A stretch of 64,000 nucleotides of DNA from Rhodococcus erythropolis NBRC 15567 (GTDB taxonomy: Bacteria; Actinomycetota; Actinomycetes; Mycobacteriales; Mycobacteriaceae): positions 62,001 through 126,000 of the forward strand of contig NZ_BCRM01000003.1 in NCBI RefSeq assembly GCF_001552595.1, given 5' to 3'. Below are positions 46,282-55,243 of this stretch, piece after piece (within the stretch, counting starts at the first letter, position 1; each line of letters opens with the position of its first letter). A program made the position numbers and the translations under genes. The notes below the pieces were generated by a model. The model was not told the origin of the DNA, made no database searches, and saw only the letters and a list, made by a program, of their open reading frames with translations.

Positions 46282-47340
46282 TCAGGGAGAGACGGAGACC
46301 GGCTGACCGCTCGAGGCGGACAGATAGGCAGCATCGATCACGCGCATCGACGCGCGGGCGTCTGCCACGGTGTAGTCGGGTTCGGTCCGTGTGGGAAGTC
46401 GATCGAGCACGTGAGAGAGAAAGCTCGACACCGCGTTGTCCGAACCGAAGCCGCCGATGGGTAGTGCGGTCACGTCTCCCGAGGATGCGAAGTGGGTCAC
46501 CGCGGGTTTGTCGTCGTCGGAACTCGCGTATCCGTGGGAGCCGAGGACCCGAAGCGTCGCGGTATTCGCGCCGAAACCCGGTGCTGCGGGGATTCTTCCG
46601 ACGGTCACCGTCGCGGTGACGCCGTTTTCCAGGGCGAGCGAGATCAACGCCGTGTCTTCGACTCCGAACTGCTGGTGGGCCCCGCCGTAGAGTGTGCTCG
46701 TCTCGGCGTACACCTCGGCGACGTCTAGGCCGGTGAGGTATCTGAGGTAGTCGGCGGCGTAACCGGCGAAGTTCACTACTTCTCCCCCGCCGGAAAGCGC
46801 GGGATCCACCACCAGTTCGGGACGCTCGACGGACGTCGCGAAATGTGTTCCGCTTGCAAGGAACTCGATGTCCACGTGGCGCGGCAGTCCGAGGTTTCCG
46901 GCATCGATCCAGCGGCGCAGTCGCCGGAGCGCAGGTGAATGAGTGCGGTTCACCACCGTACAGATTCGCCCGTTCGACCGTGCCGCTTCCTCGACCGCCG
47001 CGGCCTCCGACTCGTCGATACCCACCGGCTTGTCCACCAGGACGTCGAGTCCCGCGTTCAGTGCGGCAATCGCAAGCCGTGCATGCCTGGTCGGCTCACT
47101 GCAGATGATCGCCAGGTCTATCCGTTCGGGGTCGAGCAGCTCGCCGAGTTCGTCGATCCACTCGATGTCTGCGGCCTTTGCCATCGCGATTCCGTCCTCA
47201 CGAATCCAATCGGGGACCGAGGATTCGTCGGAGGCCCCGATCAAGCTCACTCGAGGATCGGAGCGCAACAGGTCCGCATAGGAGCCGGCATGCCTTACGC
47301 CGCTGACAAATCCGACGCGGATCGAACCGGTGCCGGTCAT
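46282..47340 (-). CDS. Gfo/Idh/MocA-family oxidoreductase (first of three)
   Basis: A 352-residue NAD(P)-dependent dehydrogenase: N-terminal Rossmann domain, then the alpha/beta substrate domain. The dinucleotide loop is unusual (VGFVSGVRHAGSY in place of GxGxxG) and the family EKP signature is DKPVG near 95. The start overlaps the stop of the next oxidoreductase by 4 bp, and nanA lies 46 bp downstream. Gfo/Idh enzymes such as NanX/NanOx interconvert 2,7-anhydro-Neu5Ac and Neu5Ac, so a sialic acid variant is a plausible substrate. Specificity cannot be read here. Confidence 0.88.
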   Translation of the reverse strand: MTGTGSIRVGFVSGVRHAGSYADLLRSDPRVSLIGASDESSVPDWIREDGIAMAKAADIEWIDELGELLDPERIDLAIICSEPTRHARLAIAALNAGLDVLVDKPVGIDESEAAAVEEAARSNGRICTVVNRTHSPALRRLRRWIDAGNLGLPRHVDIEFLASGTHFATSVERPELVVDPALSGGGEVVNFAGYAADYLRYLTGLDVAEVYAETSTLYGGAHQQFGVEDTALISLALENGVTATVTVGRIPAAPGFGANTATLRVLGSHGYASSDDDKPAVTHFASSGDVTALPIGGFGSDNAVSSFLSHVLDRLPTRTEPDYTVADARASMRVIDAAYLSASSGQPVSVSP

Positions 47341-48332
47341 CGGTGTTCTCCGATCGAAATCGCGCGGCCGGTGTCGAGTGACTGTTGTGCAGCGATGGCA
47401 GTCGCGAGAGCTGCACGTACCTGCCAGTTCTCGACTATCGGGGTCGCGGAACCGTCGAGAGTGGCGATCCAGTGGCGCATCTGATGCGCCATCGCATCTT
47501 CGATCGACGACGGCGGCGCGTTTGTCGTATCCGTCATCAGGCCTGGGTCGTCGCCGGTGTCGTGCGCGAGCGTGCCGGATGTCCCCGACACCACGATCCG
47601 GCGCACCATCTTTCCCGATTGCGGCAGTGCGTAAGCCAATTCGATGAGCGCCAGCGATCCGTCCTCGAAGCGAACGGTCAGATGGAAGCTGTCGTGCACG
47701 GGCATCCCCGCCGCGAAGGTGGGGAAACTACGAGCGAACACACGGATCGGACGACGACCGATCAGCCACGTCACCAGATCGAGAGCGTGGGTTCCGTTGT
47801 GAACGGGGTGACCACCCGAGCGGTCCTTGTCGTGTTGCCAGCCTCGCCAGCCCCCTGGCCAGACGTGGCCGGTGTACCAACTGAGGTGGATCAGCCGGGG
47901 GTCGCCGATGGCGCCTTGTGCAACCGAGTTTCCGATCGAGGAGATCGACGGCTGGAATCGTACGGTCTGTCCGACCATCAGTGAGGCGCCGCCACCTTCG
48001 GTGGCCTCGACCATCGCGTCGAAGTCCGCGACTGTCAGCGCGGCCGGCTTCTCCACGTGCACATGCTTTCCCGCGCGGCCTGCGGCTATCGTCACGGGCG
48101 CGTGGTCCGGAGTGGCCCCCACGACGTTGACCGCGTGCACGCTCGGGTCTGCGAGAATCTTTGCCAGATCGGTACTGGCCTTCGCACCCGGCGTCAATGC
48201 CGCAACCGATGCGGCACGGTCCAAGTCACTGCCGAATACGTAGACGACTTCGACCGACGGGATGCGCGCCAAAGCGCTGACGTGGTCCCGCGCGATTGCG
48301 CCGCTGCCGATGACGGCTACACGCACGGTCAC
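47337..48332 (-). CDS. Gfo/Idh/MocA-family oxidoreductase (second of three)
   Basis: A 331-residue protein with the classical loop VAVIGSGAIARDHV at the N-terminus and VEKPAAL near 92. A TGHVWPGGWRGWQHDKDRSGGHPVHNGTH region around 155-180 (given in part) carries the substrate-domain His residues. Its GTG start and its stop both overlap the neighbouring oxidoreductase genes by 4 bp, so the three are translated as a unit. It is clearly diverged from both neighbours rather than a recent duplicate. Sialic acid-related redox chemistry is inferred from the operon. Confidence 0.88.
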   Translation of the reverse strand: MTVRVAVIGSGAIARDHVSALARIPSVEVVYVFGSDLDRAASVAALTPGAKASTDLAKILADPSVHAVNVVGATPDHAPVTIAAGRAGKHVHVEKPAALTVADFDAMVEATEGGGASLMVGQTVRFQPSISSIGNSVAQGAIGDPRLIHLSWYTGHVWPGGWRGWQHDKDRSGGHPVHNGTHALDLVTWLIGRRPIRVFARSFPTFAAGMPVHDSFHLTVRFEDGSLALIELAYALPQSGKMVRRIVVSGTSGTLAHDTGDDPGLMTDTTNAPPSSIEDAMAHQMRHWIATLDGSATPIVENWQVRAALATAIAAQQSLDTGRAISIGEHR

Positions 48333-49387
48333 TTCGCACTTCCCGACAGCGCCGCCGGTTCTCCGCCACCGAGTCGCACCTGCTCGGCGACGACGAGTGC
48401 GCGTTCACGTGCGTATGTCAACGGTGAGCCGGAGTCAGCCTTGCCGTCGAGAACTGCTGCCATCTCGTCGATTTCGTGGCGAATCGCAGCCTGCATCCAC
48501 AGCGGGGATCCTCCGTTCCCCGAGTTGTACTTCTGCGTCCTGCTCGCAGAGTCGATCAACGATTGGTTCTCGGCGTCGACGTCGAAGATCGGCCACGACT
48601 CTTCGACCCGTCCCCCGCGCAGTCGGCTGACCCGGCCGGTGTGGAAGTCCGCGTGGACCGAGCCTTCGGCGGCATCGACCGTCAGCTCCCACGAAGAAGT
48701 GTGTGAACGCGTCGAGATGGTGTGCCTGCCGATCGCGCCGCCGGCGAACGACACCACTGTGTTGCGGAAGCCGTCGTCTGCGGTGGCGATGCTCGACACG
48801 GCAGTCACCTCGCCGCCGAGCCAGCACATCAGGTCCAGTTCGTGAATCTCGTGAGTCAGTTCTCCACCCGTTCGGCTCTTGTCGAGCTTCCACCACTGTG
48901 GATCTGCGCCGTCGGTGTCGATCCAGCGTGAGCGAGACGTTTCGATCGCAGCGACCTCGCCGAGCTCCCCCGACGCCAGCAGGTCCGCCAGACGTCGTAC
49001 ACCCGGCATCATCCGCATGATGTGCCCGACCATCAACGGCGAACCGCTCGCGTCGGCGCTCGCGATCATGTTCTGCGCATCGACCAGTTCGACGGCGAGT
49101 GGCTTCTCGACAAAAACTGCCTTGCCGTGTTCGAGCGCCGCGATGGCAGGTTCGGCGTGCGCGTGATTGGGCGTCGCGACGACAACGAGGGCCAACTCCG
49201 GGTGAGCGGCCACCCCGTCGTGATCGTCTGTCGGGGTTGCCGAGAACTCTGCGGCGACGTCCTTGGCCCGCTCGAAGTCACGGTCGCACAGCATCGCCAG
49301 TTCGAAACGTGGATGGGCAGCCAGCTCGCGAGCGAGGGAACTACCGAAGAATCCGCAACCGACCACACCGACTTTGTATCGGGTCAT
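48329..49387 (-). CDS. Gfo/Idh/MocA-family oxidoreductase (third of three; first gene of the operon)
   Basis: A 352-residue protein with loop VGVVGCGFFGSSLA and VEKPLAV near 97; GGELTHEIHELDLMCWLGG supplies the conserved substrate-domain His. It is the promoter-proximal gene of the nine-gene operon, 24 bp from a 14-bp operator-like motif. Being first and present with two paralogues suggests a multi-step or multi-substrate redox conversion before NanA. Candidate substrates include 2,7-anhydro-Neu5Ac and other modified sialic acids; this is inference. Confidence 0.88.
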   Translation of the reverse strand: MTRYKVGVVGCGFFGSSLARELAAHPRFELAMLCDRDFERAKDVAAEFSATPTDDHDGVAAHPELALVVVATPNHAHAEPAIAALEHGKAVFVEKPLAVELVDAQNMIASADASGSPLMVGHIMRMMPGVRRLADLLASGELGEVAAIETSRSRWIDTDGADPQWWKLDKSRTGGELTHEIHELDLMCWLGGEVTAVSSIATADDGFRNTVVSFAGGAIGRHTISTRSHTSSWELTVDAAEGSVHADFHTGRVSRLRGGRVEESWPIFDVDAENQSLIDSASRTQKYNSGNGGSPLWMQAAIRHEIDEMAAVLDGKADSGSPLTYARERALVVAEQVRLGGGEPAALSGSAK

Positions 49388-49661
49388 GAAGTCTCCAAAG
49401 ATTGGATGAGGGATGTCCTATGTTATACGGCCAGCGTCATCGGTCGTCAATTCGACGTCGGTAACACAGTCTTCATCTATGCAGGTGAGAGCACTATTTT
49501 TGGTTCGAAACCGACGAAACGTCGAAGTTCAACACCGCCAGTTCCAAAGATTCTCTAGACGCTTTCTGATCCACAATGTAAGTTACGCAACATCGGACGT
49601 CGAACATAGGACATCCCCTATCCACTCCCTTGATGTCCCGCTCCCCGCCTTGGAGGCCGCC
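49388..49661. promoter_or_regulatory. Divergent promoter region of the sialic acid operons
   Basis: Holds the 14-mer AACATAGGACATCC twice, reverse-complemented at 49411-49424 and direct at 49603-49616, plus a partial copy AACATCGGAC at 49590-49599. The two full copies lie 24 bp and 46 bp from the two starts, as expected for operators of a shared regulator. The longest frame entering this stretch lacks a start signal here. Confidence 0.7.
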
Positions 49662-51287
49662 TTGAAGAACGAACGACCGCTGAGCTCCGCGTTCACACGC
49701 CGAGACCTGTTTCGGTACACCGGGCTACTGGGAGCTGCAGCAGGTATCACCGCGACTCTCGCGGCCTGCGGCGGCGGCCCGTCGTCGACCTCGGTTGTCG
49801 GCGGTTCCGCGAGCACCGGTGATCTGACCACCGCCATCGGATACGGCAACGACCAGAGCTTCGACCCGATGCAGACTGCATCCGGTTTCCTCATGGCAGC
49901 GGTCAACCACGTCTACGAGGGACTGCTCGAAAACGATCCAGACACCGGTGAGACGTATGCGGCGCTCGCACAGGCCGTCCCGACCGACGCCACCGCCTCG
50001 AGCTGGACCATGAAAATCCGCGAGGGAGCAACCTGGCACGACGGCACTCCGGTCACCTCGGACGACGTCGTCTTCACCTTCGATCGCATCCTCGATCCAC
50101 AGCAGAACGTACTGATCCGCTCCTTCTTCTCCTCCTGGTTGCAGTCCGTCACCAAGGTCGACGACCAAACGGTGACCCTGAACTTCAACTACCCGTTCAG
50201 CGCTGCCGCACAGCGTCTCTCGATCGCCAAGATCATGCCCAAGCACGTCTTCGACGGCCACTGGGACGAGGCCAAGTCCGGAGCGCTGGTCGTCGGTTCC
50301 GGTCCGTACAAGCTCAAGAGCCACACCCCCAAGAGCAACACAGCTTTCGAGGCGTTCGAGGCGTACAACGGGCCGCGTCCGGCCAACTTCGCGACCATGA
50401 ACTGGCTCTCCATCGTCGACACCTCCTCACGCATCGCGCGCGTCTCGGGCAACAATGCCGGTGCACAACTCGCCGACAACATCCCCGTCGCCAACGTCCC
50501 CACCCTCACCTCCGGTGGGCGCACCGTCGAGGGCAACCCGGGCATGAACCTCATGTACCTGCTCTTCGACACCACTCAGGCACCGTTCGACGACGTTCGT
50601 GTTCGCCAGGCGATGTTCTATGCGATCAACACCCCGAAGATGATCGAGATCGCCCTCGGCGGCAAGGCAGCACCGGCCACGAGCTACCTGTACGAGCGCA
50701 ACCCCGACTACGCGCGAGCGTCCACCGTCTACTCGTACGATCCGGACAAGGCCCGCTCGCTTCTCGCTGCCGCCGGTGTAAGTGGCCTCGACCTGACGCT
50801 GCTCTCCACCAACGTCAGCTGGTTGGCCGACTGCTTGCCGACCATCAAAGAGTCTTGGGACGCAGTCGGATTCAACACGACGCTCGAACCGCAGGACACC
50901 AGCGCCATGGTGAGCAAGCTCAACAGCGGCCAGAAGTTCCAGATCGCTGCGGGTACGTCCAACCCACAGGCGTTCGGCAGCGACGTCGACCTCCTCGTGC
51001 GCTACACGTACAGCAAGGGCGGCCTGTGGACGAAGACCTACGCCAAGTGGGACGACACCCCCGAGGCACAGAAGATCTACGCCACCATGGACGAGGCCAC
51101 CCGCGAGACAGACCCGGCAAAGCGCAGCACCCTTGTGCAGTCGTACCTGAACCAGATCGCCGAAAACGCTGTCTACTATCCGGTTCTCCATCAGGAACTC
51201 CTGACTGCGTGGGATCCGAAGAAGATCGCCGACGTCACTCCGCTGCCGTACCCCGGCGTCAACCTGCTTCAGGCGAAGCCGGCCTGA
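49662..51287 (+). CDS. ABC importer substrate-binding lipoprotein, family 5 (Dpp/Opp type)
   Basis: A 541-residue solute-binding protein. The TTG start at 49662 has GGAGG 5 nt upstream; the open frame extends further upstream across the operators. The N-terminus has a twin-arginine-like TRRDLFRYTG and a lipobox LAAC, so it is a Tat-type lipoprotein. Family 5 features include the WTMKIREGATWHDGTPV region near residue 100. This class usually binds oligopeptides, but members such as H. ducreyi SatA and C. glutamicum SiaE bind sialic acid. The divergent nan/nag operon makes sialic acid the favoured ligand, by inference. Confidence 0.9.
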   Translation: MKNERPLSSAFTRRDLFRYTGLLGAAAGITATLAACGGGPSSTSVVGGSASTGDLTTAIGYGNDQSFDPMQTASGFLMAAVNHVYEGLLENDPDTGETYAALAQAVPTDATASSWTMKIREGATWHDGTPVTSDDVVFTFDRILDPQQNVLIRSFFSSWLQSVTKVDDQTVTLNFNYPFSAAAQRLSIAKIMPKHVFDGHWDEAKSGALVVGSGPYKLKSHTPKSNTAFEAFEAYNGPRPANFATMNWLSIVDTSSRIARVSGNNAGAQLADNIPVANVPTLTSGGRTVEGNPGMNLMYLLFDTTQAPFDDVRVRQAMFYAINTPKMIEIALGGKAAPATSYLYERNPDYARASTVYSYDPDKARSLLAAAGVSGLDLTLLSTNVSWLADCLPTIKESWDAVGFNTTLEPQDTSAMVSKLNSGQKFQIAAGTSNPQAFGSDVDLLVRYTYSKGGLWTKTYAKWDDTPEAQKIYATMDEATRETDPAKRSTLVQSYLNQIAENAVYYPVLHQELLTAWDPKKIADVTPLPYPGVNLLQAKPA

Positions 51288-51330
51288 TACCCGCCCGCTC
51301 GGCCGTTTCCCACAACTGAGAGATTCCCCG

Positions 51331-52290
51331 ATGGCAAGAGTCCTCCCCATGCTGATCAGGCGATTACTGATACTGATCCCCCTGATCCTCGGCATCATCG
51401 CGTTCGTCTTCATCGTGATGCAGTTCGCGCCCACCGATCCCGCAACGGCGGCGTTCAACGGCGGCAACCCGACTGCGGAACAGTTGCAGCAGTTCAAGGA
51501 AGAGAACGGACTGCTCGATCCGCTTCCGCTGCAATACGTTCACTTCGTGACCGATCTGGTCAGCGGCAATATGGGTGACAGTCTGATTTCCGGTACCCCG
51601 GTGTTGGATTCGATCTCCACCGCTCTGCCACTGACCATTCAGCTCACGGTTCTCGGACTGGTGATCGCCATCGTGCTCTCGCTGATCTTCGGTGTCACCA
51701 GCGCACTGTTCCGCGATCGTTGGCCGGATCAGGTCATCCGAGTGATCTCCCTCGGCGGTGTGGCAGCACCGTCATTCTGGTTGGCACTGCTGATGATTCA
51801 GTACCTTGCTGTCCAACTCGGATGGTTCCCTACCGGTGGCTACGTCAATCCGAGCGACTCCGTCGGCGACTGGCTCTGGTACATGGCGCTCCCGGCACTG
51901 TCTCTGTCACTGCCCGTCGCGGCACAACTGACGCGAATCATCCGCACGTCCATGGTCGAGGAGTTGGACAAGGACTACGTCCGTACCGCGATCGGCAGCG
52001 GCCTGCCCTATCACGTGGTGATCGGACGGAATGTGTTGCGTAACGCGCTGATCAACCCGCTCACCGTTCTGGGCCTGCGTGTCGGTTACCTACTCGGCGG
52101 CGCCGTGGTCATCGAGCAGATCTTCGGTCTTCCCGGAATGGGTCAGCTCATGATCAACGGCGTCACCAACGGTGACCCCGCAGTCGTTCAGGGTGTTGTC
52201 ATCGTGATCGCGGTCGGCTTCGTCGTCGTCAACCTCGCCGTCGACATCCTCTACCTGCTCGTCAATCCACGACTTCGGAGCGCAGCATGA
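51331..52290 (+). CDS. ABC importer permease, DppB type
   Basis: A 319-residue permease with six helices, a large first extracytoplasmic loop and the DppB signature around EQIFGLPGMGQLMI; the ATPase-contact EAA-type loop is near residue 210 (VEELDKDYVRTA). It lies 43 bp after the binding protein, and its stop overlaps the permease-ATPase fusion by 4 bp. It should form the channel together with the permease half of that fusion. Confidence 0.92.
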   Translation: MARVLPMLIRRLLILIPLILGIIAFVFIVMQFAPTDPATAAFNGGNPTAEQLQQFKEENGLLDPLPLQYVHFVTDLVSGNMGDSLISGTPVLDSISTALPLTIQLTVLGLVIAIVLSLIFGVTSALFRDRWPDQVIRVISLGGVAAPSFWLALLMIQYLAVQLGWFPTGGYVNPSDSVGDWLWYMALPALSLSLPVAAQLTRIIRTSMVEELDKDYVRTAIGSGLPYHVVIGRNVLRNALINPLTVLGLRVGYLLGGAVVIEQIFGLPGMGQLMINGVTNGDPAVVQGVVIVIAVGFVVVNLAVDILYLLVNPRLRSAA

Positions 52291-54368
52291 TGAGAAGAAA
52301 ACTCACCGAGAAGCTTTCGCGACCCGGTATCACCTTTTCTCGCTTCCCCCTCTCGGCCTGGCTGTCGATGGCGGTTCTCGCGATCATCGTGCTCGCCTGC
52401 CTCTTCGCGCCGCTGATCACGCAGTACACCCCACTCGAACAGGCGGTCGGTACCGCGGGCCCCAGCGCCGAGCACTGGTTCGGTCAGGACAGTCTCGGCC
52501 GAGATCTGTTCAGCCGCTTGCTCTACGGCGGACGCTGGTCGTTGACCATCGGTCTCGGGTCCACCTTCCTTGCATTGTGCGCTGGTGCTCTCATCGGGTC
52601 GGTCGCCGCAACGAGCCGAAAAGGCGTCGACGAGACCATCATGCGAGTGCTCGACGTGGTCATGGCGTTCCCGGGCATCGCGCTCGCTGCCGTACTCGTC
52701 GCAGCCTTCGGTGGTTCGATTCCGGTTCTGATCGTCACCATCGCGTTCCTCTACACACCGATGGTCGCCCGCGTCGTTCGCGCGAACGTTCTCGCTCAGT
52801 ACGGTGAGGACTACGTCGCGGCCGAAAAGGTCATCGGCGCAAGAACTTCACACATCGTCGTCAAGCACGTCGTAGCCAACTGTGCTGCGCCCGTTCTCGT
52901 CTTCTGCACTGTCATGGTCGCCGACGCCATCGTGCTGGAAGCCAGCCTGTCGTTCATCGGAGCAGGTGTCCGTCCCCCGGATCCGTCGTGGGGATCGGTG
53001 ATCGCCGACGGCAAGAACATGGTCCTTCTCGGTGGTTGGTGGGCAACGGTGTTCCCCGGTCTGCTGATTCTTCTGACGGTGCTCTCCCTCAACGTGCTCG
53101 CCGAGGGCCTGACCGACGCGATGGCAGATCCGAGTCTGAAGAAAACCAAGAAGACGCCCTCCGCATTGGAAGCAGCGCAGACTGCCGCAGCGGAGGAGAC
53201 CTCCAACGAGCTCATTCTGGAGGACGAAGCCGCATCGGTCGCCAACACTCCGGAGTTGATCGACGACTTCGCCGACCCGAGCGTCGTGAAAGATGTCCTG
53301 AAGCCGGCGGCCGAGCCGACTCCTCTCGAAACTCACCTGAAAATCCTGGCGGAAACCGAGCGGTCTCGGTCCGATCGTCTTGTGTACGAGGGCGATGCAG
53401 CGCCCCTCCTCGAGGTCCGCAATCTCACGATCCGGTTCCCCGAACGCTACGGAGACACGGCGATCGTCGACAACGTGAGCTTCACCGTCCGCCCGAACGA
53501 GACGATGGCACTGGTCGGCGAGTCCGGTTGCGGAAAGTCGCTCACTTCGCTGGCGATCATGGGTCTACTGCCCAAGACGGCGGTGGTGACCGGCGAGATC
53601 CTGTTCGACGGCGTCAACGTCCTCGAGCTGAACAACCGGGAGCGAAACAAGCTGCGCGGGCACGACATGGCGATGATCTACCAGGATGCGCTGAGTTCTC
53701 TGAATCCGGCGATGCTGATCCGCGCGCAGTTCAAGCAGCTCACCAAGCGCGGCGGTACCCGCACAGCCGAGGAACTGCTCGAACTCGTCGGACTCGATCC
53801 GGTGCGCACTCTCTCCAGCTACCCACACGAGCTTTCCGGTGGTCAGCGTCAGCGCGTTCTGATCGCCATGTCGCTCACCCGCAGTCCGCGGTTGATCGTC
53901 GCGGACGAGCCCACCACCGCTCTCGACGTCACCGTCCAGGCCCAGGTCGTGGACTTGCTCAACGATCTTCGGGAAAAGCTCGGCTTTGCCATGGTTTTCG
54001 TGAGCCACGATCTTGCACTCGTTGCTTCACTCGCTCACAAGATCACGGTGATGTACGCCGGTCAGGTCGTCGAGTCTGCGCCCACCAGCGATCTACTCGT
54101 CGATCCGCGTCACGAATACACTCAGGGCCTCCTCGGCGCCGTTCTCTCCATCGAGGACGAGGCTCCGCGACTCCACCAGATCCAGGGAACCGTACCGTCG
54201 CCAGGCAGCTTCGCCGCCGGTGACCGTTTTGCCGAACGTTCCCTGCGTCCGGATTCCGATCCAAACCGAAAGCCCGAGATGGTTCGGATCGGCGAGACCG
54301 AGCATTTCTTCGCGAACCAGTCCGCGACTCCCGCACACGCAGAATCGGAATTGGAGAGCGTGCGATGA
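52287..54368 (+). CDS. ABC importer DppC-type permease fused to a DppD-type ATPase
   Basis: A 693-residue two-domain protein. Residues about 1-285 are a DppC-like permease (EKVIGARTSHIVVKHV coupling loop, SFIGAGVRPPDPSWG), about 285-365 an acidic linker, and about 370-650 an ATPase with Walker A GESGCGKS, signature LSGGQRQR and Walker B VADEPTTALD, ending in the oligopeptide-family C-terminal extension. The frame is continuous, so the fusion is real in this sequence. C. glutamicum's sialic acid transporter (siaEFGI) has, as I recall it, a similar permease-ATPase fusion, which supports the substrate inference. Its stop overlaps the second ATPase by 4 bp. Confidence 0.93.
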   Translation: MMRRKLTEKLSRPGITFSRFPLSAWLSMAVLAIIVLACLFAPLITQYTPLEQAVGTAGPSAEHWFGQDSLGRDLFSRLLYGGRWSLTIGLGSTFLALCAGALIGSVAATSRKGVDETIMRVLDVVMAFPGIALAAVLVAAFGGSIPVLIVTIAFLYTPMVARVVRANVLAQYGEDYVAAEKVIGARTSHIVVKHVVANCAAPVLVFCTVMVADAIVLEASLSFIGAGVRPPDPSWGSVIADGKNMVLLGGWWATVFPGLLILLTVLSLNVLAEGLTDAMADPSLKKTKKTPSALEAAQTAAAEETSNELILEDEAASVANTPELIDDFADPSVVKDVLKPAAEPTPLETHLKILAETERSRSDRLVYEGDAAPLLEVRNLTIRFPERYGDTAIVDNVSFTVRPNETMALVGESGCGKSLTSLAIMGLLPKTAVVTGEILFDGVNVLELNNRERNKLRGHDMAMIYQDALSSLNPAMLIRAQFKQLTKRGGTRTAEELLELVGLDPVRTLSSYPHELSGGQRQRVLIAMSLTRSPRLIVADEPTTALDVTVQAQVVDLLNDLREKLGFAMVFVSHDLALVASLAHKITVMYAGQVVESAPTSDLLVDPRHEYTQGLLGAVLSIEDEAPRLHQIQGTVPSPGSFAAGDRFAERSLRPDSDPNRKPEMVRIGETEHFFANQSATPAHAESELESVR

Positions 54369-55183
54369 CTACAGCTGAAGCACCCATCCTGGAACTGAAG
54401 AACATTCACGTCGTCCACAAGACCCGTTCGGGATCACTGTTCAAACCCGGCACGGTTCACGCGGTCAACGATGTCAGTATCGCCGTACGACGAGGGGCGA
54501 CGATCGGCATCGTGGGCGAGTCGGGTTGCGGCAAGTCCACTCTGGCCAAAGTCATGGTCGGATTGCAGAAACCGACGTCGGGCGACGTGGTATTTCGCGG
54601 CCGAAGCGCTCTGACCCGGTCGGCGGGCGTGCGCAAGGAGTTCGGGCGGGCGATCTCGATCGTCTTCCAGGACCCGGCTACCGCGCTCAATCCGCGAATG
54701 ACGGTGGCCGACATCCTCACCGATCCGCTCGACGTCCACGGCATCGGCAACCGCGCGGGCCGAACCGCCCGAGTTCGCGAGCTGGTCGGTTTGGTCGGAC
54801 TCCCCCAATCTGCGCTCGAAGTCATCCCGAGCCAGATCTCCGGCGGTCAGCGTCAACGTGTCGCGATCGCGCGTGCGCTCGCGCTCGAGCCTGACGTCAT
54901 CGTGGCCGACGAACCGACGTCGGCTCTCGATGTCTCGGTGCGAGCGCAGATCCTGAACCTGCTCAGCGACATCAAGGCTCGGTTGGGGCTCGGCATGGTG
55001 TTCATCTCGCACGACATCCAGACGGTGCGGTATGTCTCCGACACGATCGTCGTCATGAACGCCGGGCGGATCGTCGAGCAGGGGACGGCCCAGGAAGTAT
55101 TCGACAACCCGTCGGATGCGTACACGGCCAAACTGCTGGGCGCGGCGCCCAGTCTCCTGCAACGCACCGTTGACGTGGGTTGA
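54365..55183 (+). CDS. ABC importer ATPase, DppF type
   Basis: A 272-residue ATPase with Walker A GESGCGKST, signature ISGGQRQR and Walker B VADEPTSALD, all canonical. It provides the second nucleotide-binding subunit beside the ATPase half of the fusion. The ATG overlaps the fusion stop (ATGA). It is last of the importer genes, 60 bp before the regulator. Confidence 0.93.
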   Translation: MTTAEAPILELKNIHVVHKTRSGSLFKPGTVHAVNDVSIAVRRGATIGIVGESGCGKSTLAKVMVGLQKPTSGDVVFRGRSALTRSAGVRKEFGRAISIVFQDPATALNPRMTVADILTDPLDVHGIGNRAGRTARVRELVGLVGLPQSALEVIPSQISGGQRQRVAIARALALEPDVIVADEPTSALDVSVRAQILNLLSDIKARLGLGMVFISHDIQTVRYVSDTIVVMNAGRIVEQGTAQEVFDNPSDAYTAKLLGAAPSLLQRTVDVG

Positions 55184-55200
55184 CCAATGGAGCGGATGAC

Positions 55201-55216
55201 CGGACATAGGATGAAG
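55201..55216. promoter_or_regulatory. Partial copy of the nan operator upstream of the regulator
   Basis: CGGACATAGGATGAAG shares ACATAGGA with the two 14-mers at 49411 and 49603. It is 28 bp before the regulator ATG, consistent with autoregulation but with only eight contiguous matches. Confidence 0.4.
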
Positions 55217-55243
55217 GACGTTCGTATCAGAAAAGGGGAATCG

